Shown: positions 34,901-43,299 of the stretch, in pieces
Position numbering within the stretch: position 1 is the first letter of the stretch
Layout: every line of letters starts with the position of its first letter
Assembly (NCBI GenBank): GCA_016647705.1
Contig: CM028336.1
Location: forward strand, 14,020,880-14,084,879
Source: Eucommia ulmoides
Taxonomy: Eukaryota > Streptophyta > Magnoliopsida > Garryales > Eucommiaceae
Length of the DNA stretch: 64,000 nucleotides
Direction: 5' to 3'
The notes under the pieces: model-generated
Database searches by the model: none
What the model saw: only the letters and a program-made list of their open reading frames with translations
Told to the model about the DNA's origin: nothing
Position numbers and translations under genes: made by a program

Positions 34901-37900
34901 GTTATGAAATTGACTACAATTCACCTCTTTGTAACCTTGGTTGCTTCTCATTCTTGGCCTCTTTATCAAGTAGATGTGAAGAATGTGTTCCTCAGTGGCA
35001 ACTTGTCTAAAACTATCTACATGGATCCTCCACCAAGTTATCTTGCTCAGGAGGAGTATTTTGGGAAAATATGCCGTCTTCGAAAGTCCCTCTATGGACA
35101 TAAGGATTCGAATCCTCTTTGATACTTTCTTGGGATTGAGGTAGCTCAATCTTGGCAAGGTATATCTCTATCTCAGTAAAAATATGCTATCGATTTACTT
35201 CAGGATGCAGGTACGCTCGAACGCAAACTTGCCTCAGCACCAACTAACCCAAACCTTAAGTTGACAACTGAATTAGGATAACCATTACCAGAGCCAAAGC
35301 CTTCGGCATATCAGAGACTTATGGGCCGTCTCATGTACTTTACAACACGAGGCCAAATCTTAAGTATGTCATGAGTGTTGTAAGCCAGTTTATGCATTCA
35401 CCTCGCACTTTTCATCTGGATGCAGTCTAACACATCCTTTGGCACCTCAAAACTTGTCCTGACATTGGTCTTTTCTATATGGCAAGAGCACATTACTGAC
35501 TCTCCCGCCTTACTAACACCAATTATACAGGGTCAAAGAGTGATAGGCGTTCCACCACACGGCAATGCACTTTCCGGGACAATCATCTCATCTCACTGAA
35601 AAGCAAGAAACAAGTTGTCGTCTCTTGGTCCTCTGCTGAAGCCGAATATCGCACTATAGACCCGGGAAACATGCAAACTCCTTTGACTTCGCTCCATTTT
35701 GACTAAATTAGGATTTCCCATGAAGAACTCATCTATGCTCTTTTGCGACAATAAATTCTCTATCATGCTATCTTCTAACTAAGTCATTCATGATCAAAAG
35801 AAGCACATCGAAGTCGATATTCACTTCATTCGAGAGAAAGTTGCCTTGGGAGTTATCACACCTCACTTTTTCATCCTCCGAGCATGCCTGTGATATGTTT
35901 ACCAAATCCTTCAGTCCAAGGTTTTAAATCATTGTATTGGGTTATGTAACGGTCACGGTGTGACGATATCGAGAGTATCGGTTTGTCCATAACGGGAATC
36001 AACCGTAACAGTTATATTTTTTTAAAATCATCAGAAATCCTCAAAAACTCAATAGTTGTAATTATTCAACTCGTTTAACACTTAATAAACACATTCTAAT
36101 AGAAATTATGACATTTAACTATATATACAACACATTTAAAATATAAAAAAAATGAAAAATAGAAATTAAGAACTATCGTACTAAACAATCTTAAAAGAAT
36201 AAGAAGCTGCACAACATTTAATGAAAATATGTTACACAAACATAATAAAACTATAAAAAAGTAAACCAAATATCAGCAAAAATTGTTTGTAGGACTAAAA
36301 TTAAACCCAATATTGCCCCCCCAAAAAAAAGACTTATAAATCTGCTGGAAACAAAGAAATCATGTTGTTTTGATTAAGAAATTCTGCAAGAAATGCTTGG
36401 ATGCCGAAATGGAATAGAAGGCTTGGACCTGGCCGAAAATAGAGTAGAGGAGAGATGGATAGCCTGGATCTGGCCGAAACTTGGATGGCTGGGTTGGAGG
36501 GTGAATGGGAAAGGGTTCGGTGTGAAGAGAAAAGTGAGCAAAAAAAGTCATCTGGACACAAATATGCATAATTGGCCGTAACGGTTGTCACACTAACGCA
36601 TAACGGCCATTTATCCATTGCGGGAGTGAATCGGTCTGCAACCGATTTATCGGCCCGTAAGGGTAACGGAGGGCCGAAAATCCATTACATATCGGCCATT
36701 ACACTATGTAATGGCAGATACTTAAATCCCTGCTTCAACCCATCTCTTCTGCCCTTGAGCTCTTGTCAAGCTAGACTCTGAAACGTCTTTGCTGCAGCTT
36801 GGGTGGAGTTTTAGAATATTTAGTATACTTATTGACATTAGCATATAGGTCATATTTCGTAACGAGGTCATGTTGACAAATTTGGTAGTTTTCTTTATTC
36901 TTCTTAATTATTACCCATTTATTAGAGGTGCTTTTGTTCTTTGCTTAGCCTAATGTTGGGCAATATAAACAGGAGAGGATAGTCTCAAAGTAATATACCA
37001 AATTAATCATTTTAGCCTATATTTTTTTGTGGCAAATGGTCAAAATTTCATAAATAACACGAGAAGGTAAATTCTTGGCTCATTCAACTAAACCATCCAG
37101 CAAGAATGTTAAGTGATAAAACCTGTGAGCACAGATTCAAGTGCAACATAAACGAGAAAAAAAAATGAAGTTCAGCCAATATTGTGAATAAAGCAAATGA
37201 AAGCTAGGATAAAAATTTACCCTCAATTTTTCTTGAGGTCACTAACGGCCGCAATGCAACTTCCTTTCCGAAAATCTGTGTTCATTAATGATGAAAGAAA
37301 AAGTTAGCAATAGATAAGCACACAACTCTGGTGCATTTTTCGTGATGAGTGTTGCATAAAAACAAAAACAAAAAATGAGAAAAATTATCTTATGCTCGTC
37401 TCAATATTACAAAAATTTGAGAGGGTATATTGAATATTTTACAGAATGGAAGTGAATGTTCATGAACTCCCTCGTGAAATGGTAAAACTCCACAATTTTA
37501 AAACTGACTACTTTACGCAAGTAGCCCACTCCAGGAGGATAGATTAGTGATTACTTAAAATCGAAATGTGATGTAAAATACTAATGATTCAATTCAAATT
37601 TGACACGATGCACACATGCTAAGATAATAAATCTGGCTGTCATTTTTTTTTTATCATCCTGTTCCATTCAAAAAGAAAAAGGAAACTAGAAACGATCCAT
37701 TCTTGAAGCACATTCATTATATTTAAGAAATTCTCCATTCCAATATATTAGAAAGTTTCAACTTAAAACCATATGGAGTAACTCTTTTCACTTATATAGT
37801 AGTTTGAGAAGTCTCAAACAATCGATGTGGGACAATAATCTAACAACCGCCTTTAGCGCAACCCCTGATTTGCACAAAATATTTAACAATGAGGGAGAAA

Positions 37901-38915
37901 TGAGAAGAATGTGAAACCCAAAATTTGCACGAAAGATTTAATTACGAGGCAAAGAAATGACATTTGAAACACCTCATTTGGCTTATATCGTAGTTTAGGA
38001 GGTCTTAAACAATCGACGTAGGACAAGACCGTAATCTAACACCCGCCCTTAATTGCAACCCGCGGTTTGCACAAAAAAATTAACTATGAGGGAAAACAAG
38101 AAGAATTTGCAACTCCCTACTTACACGGAATATTTAACTACGAGGGAGAGAAAGAAAGGAGACTTCTCATAACCTTACCTCTGATACCATAGATACCATA
38201 GTAGGAGGTTCCAACTTAGTACCAAATAGAGTTACCATAAATAATAGTTTGGGAAGTCTCAAACAATAGCAGGGGGGCAGGAATCTAACATAATGGAGTA
38301 AACTTACAGGAGGGTTTTGTTCCCTCAGTAGAAATGACACACATAACATTATGGATGAAAACTACCAACAACAAACTGTACTCGGTAAATATGAGCAAAC
38401 TTACAGAAGAACTTCGTTCCCTCATCAAAAATGACAAACATAACACCATGAATGAAACCCACCAAAGATAAAAATCCCGATTAACACTACACGAAAAAGG
38501 TTAAATTAGCATGACAGTAAAGAGAGAGTTCTGAAACCAGACCGCAGAGAAAAGCTATTAAGTGCATATGGATTGATGCAAAAACCAGTCAAATGAAACA
38601 AGTGTGGATGACGAGACATAAAATTAAGCAACTTAAAATATGCAAAAGTACATATAGACGTAGACATAACAAAATCCATATCTATGATTAATAAGAGGGT
38701 TTGCCACTCGCCTGGAGAGACAGCTTGTGGCGCAATAACTTGCGTTTTGTGAAGCTTCCAGGATTGAAATTCAGAGCTGATCCATGGCCGTTCAGCTCCG
38801 AGGTTTTACAAGAAATGAGATGCTTACAGGATACAACGGTTCGAATTATGATGGAACTAGAAGACCAGAGCGGGAAACGTCGCAGAGGAAGCGAAATGAT
38901 GGACTGAAGAAGCAT
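16641..38915 (-). CDS. PYG7: PYG7-like TPR protein, chloroplastic (five coding exons)
   Basis: Spliced gene on the minus strand. Coding exons are 38915-38712, 37275-37221, 29636-29344, 21247-21101 and 16925-16641, which together give about 327 aa in one frame. The protein starts with a Ser/Arg/Lys-rich transit-peptide-like segment. It then has a hydrophobic region with a clear membrane span ([19 protein letters not shown]) and three C-terminal TPR units. The C-terminal half ([64 protein letters not shown]) matches my memory of Arabidopsis PYG7, the plant relative of cyanobacterial Ycf37. That protein is a thylakoid protein needed for photosystem I assembly. Introns are about 1.4, 7.6, 8.1 and 4.2 kb, and the last three carry transposable elements. 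Introns 2-4 use GT-AG sites and intron 1 apparently GC-AG. No stop interrupts the exons, so I take it to be functional. Confidence 0.88.
17518..19159 (-). pseudogene. LINE reverse transcriptase
   Basis: 18959-18540 gives the linker ([23 protein letters not shown] to [12 protein letters not shown]). 17943-17518 gives the end of RT, with [11 protein letters not shown] where the catalytic motif is normally FADDIVLVDE. The first catalytic Asp is thus lost. It then has [16 protein letters not shown] and the C-terminal [22 protein letters not shown]. Confidence 0.85.
19160..20217 (-). pseudogene. LINE AP-type endonuclease
   Basis: 20217-19846 includes [20 protein letters not shown] and [19 protein letters not shown] (the first catalytic N and the QET glutamate). 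19640-19167 continues with [15 protein letters not shown] (usually GDLNAHVG), [15 protein letters not shown] and SQIDFVLTR. Two frames are separated by stops. Confidence 0.85.
20292..21100. other. Rest of PYG7 intron 4
   Basis: AT-rich intron sequence with an (AAT)n tract at about 20839-20867. No coding or element signal is recognised. Confidence 0.6.
21101..21247 (-). CDS. PYG7: PYG7 exon 4 (first TPR)
   Basis: 147 nt (49 codons), acceptor AACATCAG and donor CAG/GTACTG. Encodes [20 protein letters not shown] to [12 protein letters not shown], covering the first TPR helix pair. Confidence 0.9.
21248..23554. other. PYG7 intron 3, left part
   Basis: Non-coding. At 21765-21776 the sequence AAGTGGTATCAGGGCC resembles an initiator-Met primer binding site after an LTR end, so 21470-21770 may be an LTR remnant. 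At 21985-22075 there is a GTTTTAAAACCAGGACC...GAACCGG segment typical of the ends of some DNA transposons. Neither is strong enough for an element call. Confidence 0.3.
22587..22850. repeat. Three degenerate copies of an about 86-bp tandem repeat
   Basis: Units share AATCCAACWACGATT, then AACAAAGACATAGACAAA, then GAGATTTCWTRGTTGAAATT and TCTTTGTWGTG. Starts are near 22588, 22675 and 22762. Confidence 0.7.
23555..23703. repeat. Older repeat hosting the intron-3 copia element, left part
   Basis: Contains GACGCGCCCCGATTTTC and AAGTCGCCACCTAGTATTGGG. It resumes after the copia element at 28436 (GGTTTAAATGGTGTGC, and GGGTCGGTTACGCTCGGG at about 28549). This combination is common in plant LTR or leader repeats, so the copia element landed in an earlier insertion. 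Confidence 0.5.
23704..23890 (+). mobile_element. 5' LTR of intron-3 copia
   Basis: Begins TGTTAGAGAAG and ends TCTCTCTTGATA. Contains CTATATATACATG (TATA box) about 70 bases before the end. Confidence 0.9.
23890..25374 (+). pseudogene. Copia gag, zinc knuckle and protease
   Basis: 494 codons open. An in-frame ATG at 23890 overlaps the LTR/primer-site junction, and MKGIEQTQG at 23920 is a more natural start. Gag has [48 protein letters not shown] and [11 protein letters not shown] Gly/Asn/Tyr-rich low-complexity stretch precedes the CCHC knuckle [14 protein letters not shown]. Protease has [13 protein letters not shown] (catalytic DSGA intact) and the pre-integrase start LSHGLYVFD. It ends at a TGA after QM. 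The same frame continues with integrase, so the TGA is probably a mutation. Confidence 0.9.
23891..23902 (+). other. Primer binding site of intron-3 copia
   Basis: TGGTATCAGAAG immediately after the LTR. The first ten bases match the complement of initiator-Met tRNA. Confidence 0.85.
25378..26436 (+). pseudogene. Copia integrase
   Basis: Same frame as gag. Pre-integrase zinc residues ([23 protein letters not shown]), then the core with HTDLWGPAP (first D), [10 protein letters not shown] (second D) and [16 protein letters not shown] (catalytic E). The C-terminal part has [19 protein letters not shown] and [14 protein letters not shown], then a Ser-rich linker, ending at TAG 26434-26436. The catalytic triad is present. 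Confidence 0.92.
26437..27969 (+). pseudogene. Copia reverse transcriptase and RNase H start
   Basis: Linker with [12 protein letters not shown], then [18 protein letters not shown] and a TAG at 26848 where the family has Trp (GCKWVFKVK), consistent with a G-to-A change. The following RT start is readable, then a TAA at 27031 and small deletions disrupt the segment that is normally [12 protein letters not shown]. From 27073 it is open: [15 protein letters not shown], catalytic [45 protein letters not shown]. RNase H has [20 protein letters not shown] and [19 protein letters not shown]. Stop TAA 27967. Confidence 0.92.
27970..28240 (+). pseudogene. Copia RNase H C-terminus
   Basis: Same frame: [48 protein letters not shown] and [11 protein letters not shown]. 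It runs over the purine tract (about 28240-28250, TTGAGGGGGGC) that primes plus-strand synthesis. Confidence 0.9.
28251..28435 (+). mobile_element. 3' LTR of intron-3 copia
   Basis: TGTTAGAGAAG to TCTCTTGATA, nearly identical to the 5' LTR. The flanking GGTTT follows directly. Confidence 0.92.
28775..29095 (-). pseudogene. LINE (RTE) reverse transcriptase fragment
   Basis: On the plus strand it parallels 17630-17955 almost throughout (TCTCCACTTAAACC, TTAACTCTGTG, CTCGATTTC, AACCTAGGTATCTA, ATTATTAAGACCTCTTCTAC, TCATCAACTAATA, AACATACTCCATG). It encodes a degraded RT C-terminal part and is a second, independent LINE scrap of the same family and orientation. Confidence 0.75.
29344..29636 (-). 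CDS. PYG7: PYG7 exon 3 (membrane region)
   Basis: 293 nt, acceptor TTGCAG at 29637 and donor CAG/GTAAGC at 29343. Encodes [18 protein letters not shown], a moderately hydrophobic stretch ([13 protein letters not shown]), then a strong membrane span and [17 protein letters not shown]. Ends in phase 0. Confidence 0.88.
29850..29961 (+). mobile_element. Possible 5' LTR remnant of the plus-strand intron-2 copia
   Basis: Shares ACTTATT, TATCTAGGTCATATTTC, TCATGTTGA and CAATTTG...AGTTTCTC in order with 36815-36900, the stretch just after the end of the plus-strand copia coding region. This suggests the two ends of one element, split by the minus-strand copia at 29962. Confidence 0.4.
29962..30120 (-). 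mobile_element. 3' LTR (159 bp) of minus-strand copia
   Basis: Minus strand starts TGTTAAGAGGG directly after the purine tract CCAATTTGAGGAG and ends TTACTTTAACA, giving TG...CA ends. It contains TATAAATAG. Confidence 0.75.
30180..31820 (-). pseudogene. Copia RT and RNase H relic
   Basis: From right to left on the minus strand: [20 protein letters not shown] (31800-31745), TAMEDKM-like and DTWDLVSLP-like RT start, [20 protein letters not shown]-like segment (about 31370-31290), [20 protein letters not shown] (normally YVDDIVITG, 31130 onward), [20 protein letters not shown], and RNase H end [20 protein letters not shown] with [17 protein letters not shown] (30416-30198). Many stops and frameshifts. 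Confidence 0.8.
31850..32146 (+). pseudogene. ycf2: Nuclear plastid DNA (NUPT): ycf2 fragment
   Basis: An open stretch of about 99 codons reads [73 protein letters not shown] and [16 protein letters not shown]. This is recognisable as an internal part of the plastid protein Ycf2, from memory of that protein, with about a dozen substitutions. It is flanked on both sides by minus-strand copia linker sequence, so plastid DNA was captured in the nuclear element. It has no start or stop of its own and is not expected to work. Confidence 0.85.
32147..32442 (-). pseudogene. Copia integrase-RT linker, beyond the NUPT
   Basis: Minus-strand translation gives a Ser/Pro/Leu-rich linker ([28 protein letters not shown]) and [10 protein letters not shown], which resumes across the plastid insertion as [13 protein letters not shown] at 31800. 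This is the normal order in copia. Confidence 0.55.
33540..34300 (+). pseudogene. Copia integrase relic
   Basis: 33560-33780 holds a degraded core (LVHSDVS-like, [19 protein letters not shown]). 33790-34287 holds [39 protein letters not shown] and [20 protein letters not shown], then [16 protein letters not shown]. Confidence 0.8.
34690..35905 (+). pseudogene. Copia RT and RNase H relic
   Basis: 34787-35122 encodes [56 protein letters not shown] and [13 protein letters not shown]. The segment that should carry the YVDD box is missing between 35110 and 35120, where the frame jumps to [17 protein letters not shown]. RNase H pieces include [31 protein letters not shown] and [18 protein letters not shown]. 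Confidence 0.8.
35918..36733 (+). mobile_element. hAT-like non-autonomous DNA transposon (816 bp)
   Basis: Ends are related inverted repeats: left AAGGTTTTAAATCATTG, right (reverse complement) GCAGGGATTTAAGTATCT, followed on both sides by TTACATAACGG-like motifs. Flanking 8-mers TTCAGTCC (35910-35917) and TTCAACCC (36734-36741) match at six of eight, as an old hAT-type 8-bp duplication would. Copia RNase H sequence is continuous if it is removed. No transposase is seen. Strand is arbitrary. Confidence 0.55.
36831..37010 (+). mobile_element. Possible 3' LTR remnant of the plus-strand copia
   Basis: Follows the copia C-terminus and shares ordered motifs with 29850-29961. It contains GCAATATAAACAGG (TATA-like). 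The end is not defined. Confidence 0.4.
37221..37275 (-). CDS. PYG7: PYG7 exon 2
   Basis: 55 nt between an acceptor (AACACAG) and a donor (GGGTAAAT). It encodes [18 protein letters not shown] plus the first base of a Glu codon, which is completed by AA at the start of exon 3. The phase match on both sides supports it. Confidence 0.75.
37276..38711 (-). other. PYG7 intron 1 (GC-AG) with local repeats
   Basis: Non-coding. It holds three copies of AGTTTGRGAAGTCTCAAACA-like sequence with a following GTRGGACAATAATCTAACA (about 37800, 37990, 38250). Another pair of segments (about 38293-38365 and 38388-38465) shares AAACTTACAG, TTCGTTCCCTCA, AATGACA, ACATAACA and ATGAATGAAA. The minus strand at about 38180-38200 reads TGGTATCAGAGG, a primer-site-like motif, so an LTR-derived repeat may lie here. 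Confidence 0.5.
38712..38915 (-). CDS. PYG7: PYG7 exon 1 (transit peptide)
   Basis: 68 codons from the ATG at 38915-38913. The N-terminus is rich in Ser, Arg, Ile and Lys, with no acidic residue until about position 40, as expected for a plastid transit peptide. The open frame ends at CTC-CAG, followed by GCGAGT. Using this CAG/GCGAGT as a GC-type donor keeps phase 0 into exon 2. The nearest GT (three bases on, A/GTGGCA) would put exon 2 in a frame with a stop. Confidence 0.7.
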
Positions 38916-39192
38916 TTTTCACCAATGGCTTTCTTGAATTAGCAGTGTTGAACTAGGCGTGGTGTCTTGTGTGTGCATTCGAAGGATCAACAGTAATAAT
39001 CCGGTAGTGGTACGACAATCATCCTTCCCAGAGCTCGTTACCGCTTGAAGATAAGTTTATCTGCTGAACCACTTCCGAGTTCATGGTTCCCCAATCGGAC
39101 CGGACGAGTCTACTAGTATTATTATAGAATTACACTTGTACCCTCCAAACTTTGTCTCTATTTTTATTTGAACACTGAATTTTGTATTTTTA
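38916..39192 (-). promoter_or_regulatory. PYG7 5' UTR and proximal promoter
   Basis: Minus-strand region between the PYG7 ATG and the MITE-like element at 39193. A reversed CCAAT box lies at 39091-39095 and a TATAATAA-like motif at about 39114-39128, roughly 200 bases before the ATG. Assignment is positional and the transcription start is not known. Confidence 0.3.
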
Positions 39193-39264
39193 GAGCATCA
39201 TGAGTGCTATATTTTGGCATGCCATTTGCCCAAATGACACACCAAAATCCTTATGGCACCCTAA

Positions 39265-40276
39265 GAGCATCTCCAAGAGTGATACTAAAATTTGGTGTGC
39301 CATTAGCCCAAATGGCACACCCAAAAGAAAAAAACACTCCAAGAGATGTGTTATTTGGGTGTGCCATTTTTTTTTAATTAAAACCTAAAATTAACAAATT
39401 AGTTTAATTGAATTTTGAAATTTTAATTTAACCGCTAAATATTAGTTTTTAGTTTCAAATTAAAGCTTAAAAATTAAAATTTTAAATTTTAATTGAACTG
39501 CCAAAGGATATAATTAAATAAAAAGCTCAAATTAATCAATTAATTAGCCCAGCCCATTTGCCCTAACCATCCCTTAATCTGATTAGCCTAGCCCATAACC
39601 CAATTCCCTAATCTAATCTAAGCCCAGCCCCAACTCCCTAATCTAAGCCCAGCCCTAATTCATTGCCCTAAATTCACGTTCATTACCCTAACCTCACAAA
39701 TCGCACTATACAAAGAGAGAGAGAGAGAGAGGGGGGGGGGAGATCGGGGCTGCCTTTCGATGGAGATGGCGTTAGCGAAGGCGGCTTTCGATAGAGATGG
39801 AGATGGCGATGGCGAAGGCGAACTGTGATGAAGGCTTACGATGGCGATTCAGGCAATTCAGATCTGGTTTGCGACAGCTGCTTGCGATGGAGGTTTGCGA
39901 CGGCGGCGAAGGCAGCGAACTACTCTGTCTATCTTGGCGAAGGCGACGGTTGTGCGATTCAGATCTGGTTATGTGATTCGAGATGGCAGTTCAAAAAGTT
40001 CAAGGTTAGGTTTCGATTTCCATTTGTTCCTTCATCCTCTGTTTTTTTTTTTTTTTTTTTTTTTTTTCAAATTGATGCTTGTGGTTTTGGAATTTCAGAC
40101 CGTTGGAGTAGTCGTTGCTACTCTAATAGTTAAATGGCACATGGAGAAGGTTGTGCCAAATATGGCATAGCAGACCTAGTGTGCCATTTTTGGCACACTA
40201 GATAGCACAATTGTTGGAGCAGTTTTTTGCCTTTAAAAAAGCCATTTTTGGGACGGCACAGCTGTTGAAGATGCTC
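39265..40276. mobile_element. MITE-like element nested in the former
   Basis: Ends GAGCATCTCCAAGAGTG and, reversed, GAGCATCTTCAACAGCTGTG. The body parallels the host element: GTGTGCCATT near the ends, ATTTAACCGCTAA blocks, a GATGGCGA-rich stretch (39755-39960), a T run, then GACCGTTGGAGTAGTCGTTG (matching GATCGTTGGACTAGTTGTTG at 43025). TAA precedes the left end, but no matching triplet follows the right end. Confidence 0.6.
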
Positions 40277-40468
40277 ATGAGGTGCTATTTTAGTATGTCA
40301 TTTTTTTTTGTTAAAACATGAAATTAACAAACTAATCTAATTGAACTTTAGGATTTTAATTTAACCGCTAATTATTAATTTTTAGTTTCAAATTAAACCG
40401 CAAAGAGAGAAGTTATATTTTGGTGTGCCAATTTTTTTTATTAAAATTAAACATTAAAAAAATTTGTT

Positions 40469-42240
40469 TGTTGATCGCACCGCATTTGTGCAATTTTATA
40501 TCCCTAAATTTAGGTTTGTTAATCGTTCGAATAGTGTAAATTATTATAAATATAGTTATTTTGTATGTTTATGAAAATGGATCAAAACGGCGTTAAGATG
40601 GGATAAATTAAATTAAAAAAGAATAAACTACTGCAAGCCGAACGAAAATCGAACAAAAACCAAAGATACTGGAATAAATCGTTCGATCCCTTAACAATAT
40701 CAAAAATTGATTTATTTTATATGTTTTTTGTAGATTTTTGAAAAACGAACAAAATTGCATTGAGTTTGAGCAAATCAGATGAGAAATGAGCCAATCACGG
40801 CGATCCGAAAAAAAACTGTCAAAGCCGCTCGTGAACAGTAACAGTCAATGAATAGTAACCTCTATGAACAGTACCCCCTTGGCCATCCACTTGCACACCT
40901 GATATTTTGATCCCTTTACGTTTTTACCCCTCTTAATTCTATTTTTGTCCATTTTACCCCCAAAATATCTTGCCTATAAATATGAGGCTTGGGGCTAATT
41001 CATAGAGAGGCATATATACTTATAGAATACTAATCTTAAGATATTGTGTAAATATTTATCTTATTTTCATTTTTATTATGGAGAAGAGGAAGCTTTGATT
41101 CTTAGGGGTTAAAAGTGTAAAACGGTGTTTTTGAGAATTGTTTCGAAGAAAATACCGCTTTACACAACGATGAGTGGTTAACTTCTTCTGACCAGGTTAG
41201 GATTGTGGTATTGTATGGTTGATTTTATGTAATATTTATATTTTTAGTTTAATTTTGGATTTGGTTAAACAATTATGTGACGATGAAATTTTGATTCTAA
41301 ATTCAATTGTTTCGTTAAAATTAGAATATGACATCTAAAATTAACAGTCACATAATAGTATTCACAGAGATTTATTACTAAACTTGATGGTCTATGCCTC
41401 AATTTTAATTCACCTTAGATTAGATTAACGTAGGAATTAAATATCATCGATAGATCATGCTTGAGGAATGATAAATCCTATTTTTCTGAATATTCTGTCC
41501 AAAAGGTTAGGAACGCTCGTTTGTATAAATCCAAGTTAAAAGAAAAAAATATAAAAAGGGCATAATCTTCGAAATACAAAACCCACAATTTTTAATCGGG
41601 TTCTATTTTTTTTCTTATACTAAGATCGAGGATAAATCCATATGTCATTAATTAAATTTTATGTTGTATTAATTCCAAACAAATTGTAATTCAACTTCTA
41701 CGGGTTTTTTTTATTAAATAAATGATTTCATCTTTTATATCATGTATCATTGATTGTTATGGATTATTTAATGTTTGGATCTTTATTAAACAAGTAACAT
41801 ATTTCGATCACGTGTTTTCCATTAAATTGTATTACTTAAGAATTACGGGTTTTTAAAGATCCAGAAAAATCAACTTGAGATTTAAATCGGGCGTAATTTT
41901 TAAATTCTTAAAAGGATAGTACGATCGATCACCCTATTATCACTCAAAATTTGGATACAACACAGTAATAGAATTAATTAATTATATATCGGTGAATTCT
42001 GAAATCCTAGTACTTTTCCATATTATTAGTTAAATTAATTATTGCACATTTTATTTTAAAACCAAAATAATTTTCAACTAGATTATAATTAAATCAACTT
42101 GGACGGATTAAGTAATTTCCCTCGATAACAATTCTTGTGGAATCGACTTCGCTTCTATTAATCTTTGCTACATCTGATTCGTGCGCTTGTGAGTAAATAT
42201 AAATTTTAAAACAAGACAAAACACAGTTTTTGTCACAACA
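40469..42240. mobile_element. Possible solo LTR (about 1.77 kb)
   Basis: Begins TGTTGATCG and ends GTCACAACA, an inverted TGTTG/CAACA. It contains CTTGCCTATAAATATGAGG, a good TATA-box context, at about 40969. It interrupts the MITE-like element, whose similarity to its sister resumes after 42241. With TG...CA ends no target duplication is found. A direct repeat ATTTG (40462-40466, 42240-42244) fits slightly different ends, so the boundaries are uncertain. Confidence 0.4.
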
Positions 42241-43299
42241 TTTGCTGATTTTGAAATAACCGACAAATTTCAATCTAACCGTCTAATTTGATTATTTTTT
42301 TCAAACTAAAGCATTAAAATAAAATTTTAGATTTTAAGTTAACCGCCATATAATAATTTTTTTATTTCAAACTAAAATGCCAAAATTAAAATTTTTGATT
42401 TTAATTTAACCTCCAAATCTGAAATCAATTAAAATTAACCAATTAAATCCAAATAAACATAATATATTTAATTAAATCATAATTAAATTTAATAAAATCC
42501 TACTTTAATCATCATTAAACCTAATTAACCCAAAATTTACAATAACCCAATCACTAATTATAAATCAATCCCCTAATTACAAACTCAACCCCCCCAACTA
42601 CAAACTCAACCCTCCCCTAATTATAAACCCACCTACCCCTTTAATTCCCAACCTATGTCCAACGATTTGCCCCAAATTTATCTAATAGATAGAGAGATGT
42701 GGAGCGATGGGACGACTGTCAGGGTTCAATGACAGAGATGAGTTATTAGCAGACGGCGAGATCCAGAAGTGTTCGATGATGGCGACGAGCTGTTAGAGTT
42801 CGGTGACAGCGAGGATTTCTCAACTTCGGCAATGGCGAATTCTGATGTTTGGCGACAACGATGAGCTATTAGGGTTCGGTGACGGGGGGGATTTCTCAAC
42901 TTCGGCGATGGCGATTTCTAATATTCGGTCGGCGACTGTGACGACGCCGCGATTTCTGGCAAGAAACGATGAGGCAATTCAATGCCCACTGTTTTTTTTT
43001 TTTTTTTTGTGGAATCTGATTTCATGATCGTTGGACTAGTTGTTGTTATTCCAATGGTCATTTTGGCTCTTCTTTAGCCTGTGTCATATTTGGCACAGAC
43101 AGACTTGGTGTGCTAAAATGACACACCATATAGCACTCCCGTTGGATTTGTTTTTCAGCTTTAAAATAACCAAAATCCATATGACACACCATATAGCACT
43201 CCTGTTGGAGTTGCTCTTACGCTCTAAACCATCTTTCTATCACGTATTAAAAGGGTAAATTTCAATGAGACCCTTTGATTTTTTTATTATGCATTTATT

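Larger units (their letters stand above)
32443..36830 (+). mobile_element. Plus-strand degenerate Ty1/copia in PYG7 intron 2
   Basis: Order: zinc knuckle (about 32665-32735, [15 protein letters not shown], last Cys lost), protease-like [11 protein letters not shown] (32985), pre-integrase, integrase (33560-34210), RT (34690-35300), RNase H (35300-35905), interrupted at 35918 by a DNA transposon and finishing at 36742-36830 (LLSKLDSETS...LQLGW, close to the usual copia C-terminus). All blocks hold stops and frameshifts. Confidence 0.8.
39193..43216. mobile_element. MITE-like element with TTA duplication, carrying nested insertions
   Basis: Left end GAGCATCATGAGTGCTATAT, right end (reverse complement) GAGCAACTCCAACAGGAGTG then CTATAT. 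TTA flanks both ends (39190-39192 and 43217-43219), as for PIF/Harbinger-type elements. With the insertions at 39265-40276 and about 40469-42240 removed, it is about 1.2 kb. Subterminal copies of GGAGTGCTATATGGTGTGTC recur twice at the right end. The interior has GATGGCGA-rich sequence at 42760-42960 with no credible protein. Confidence 0.6.

Noticed and set aside
36334-36781. Open frames on both strands between copia RNase H and the intron-2 right end
   Set aside because: They fall within the hAT-like unit and differ between strands. No transposase motif is present.
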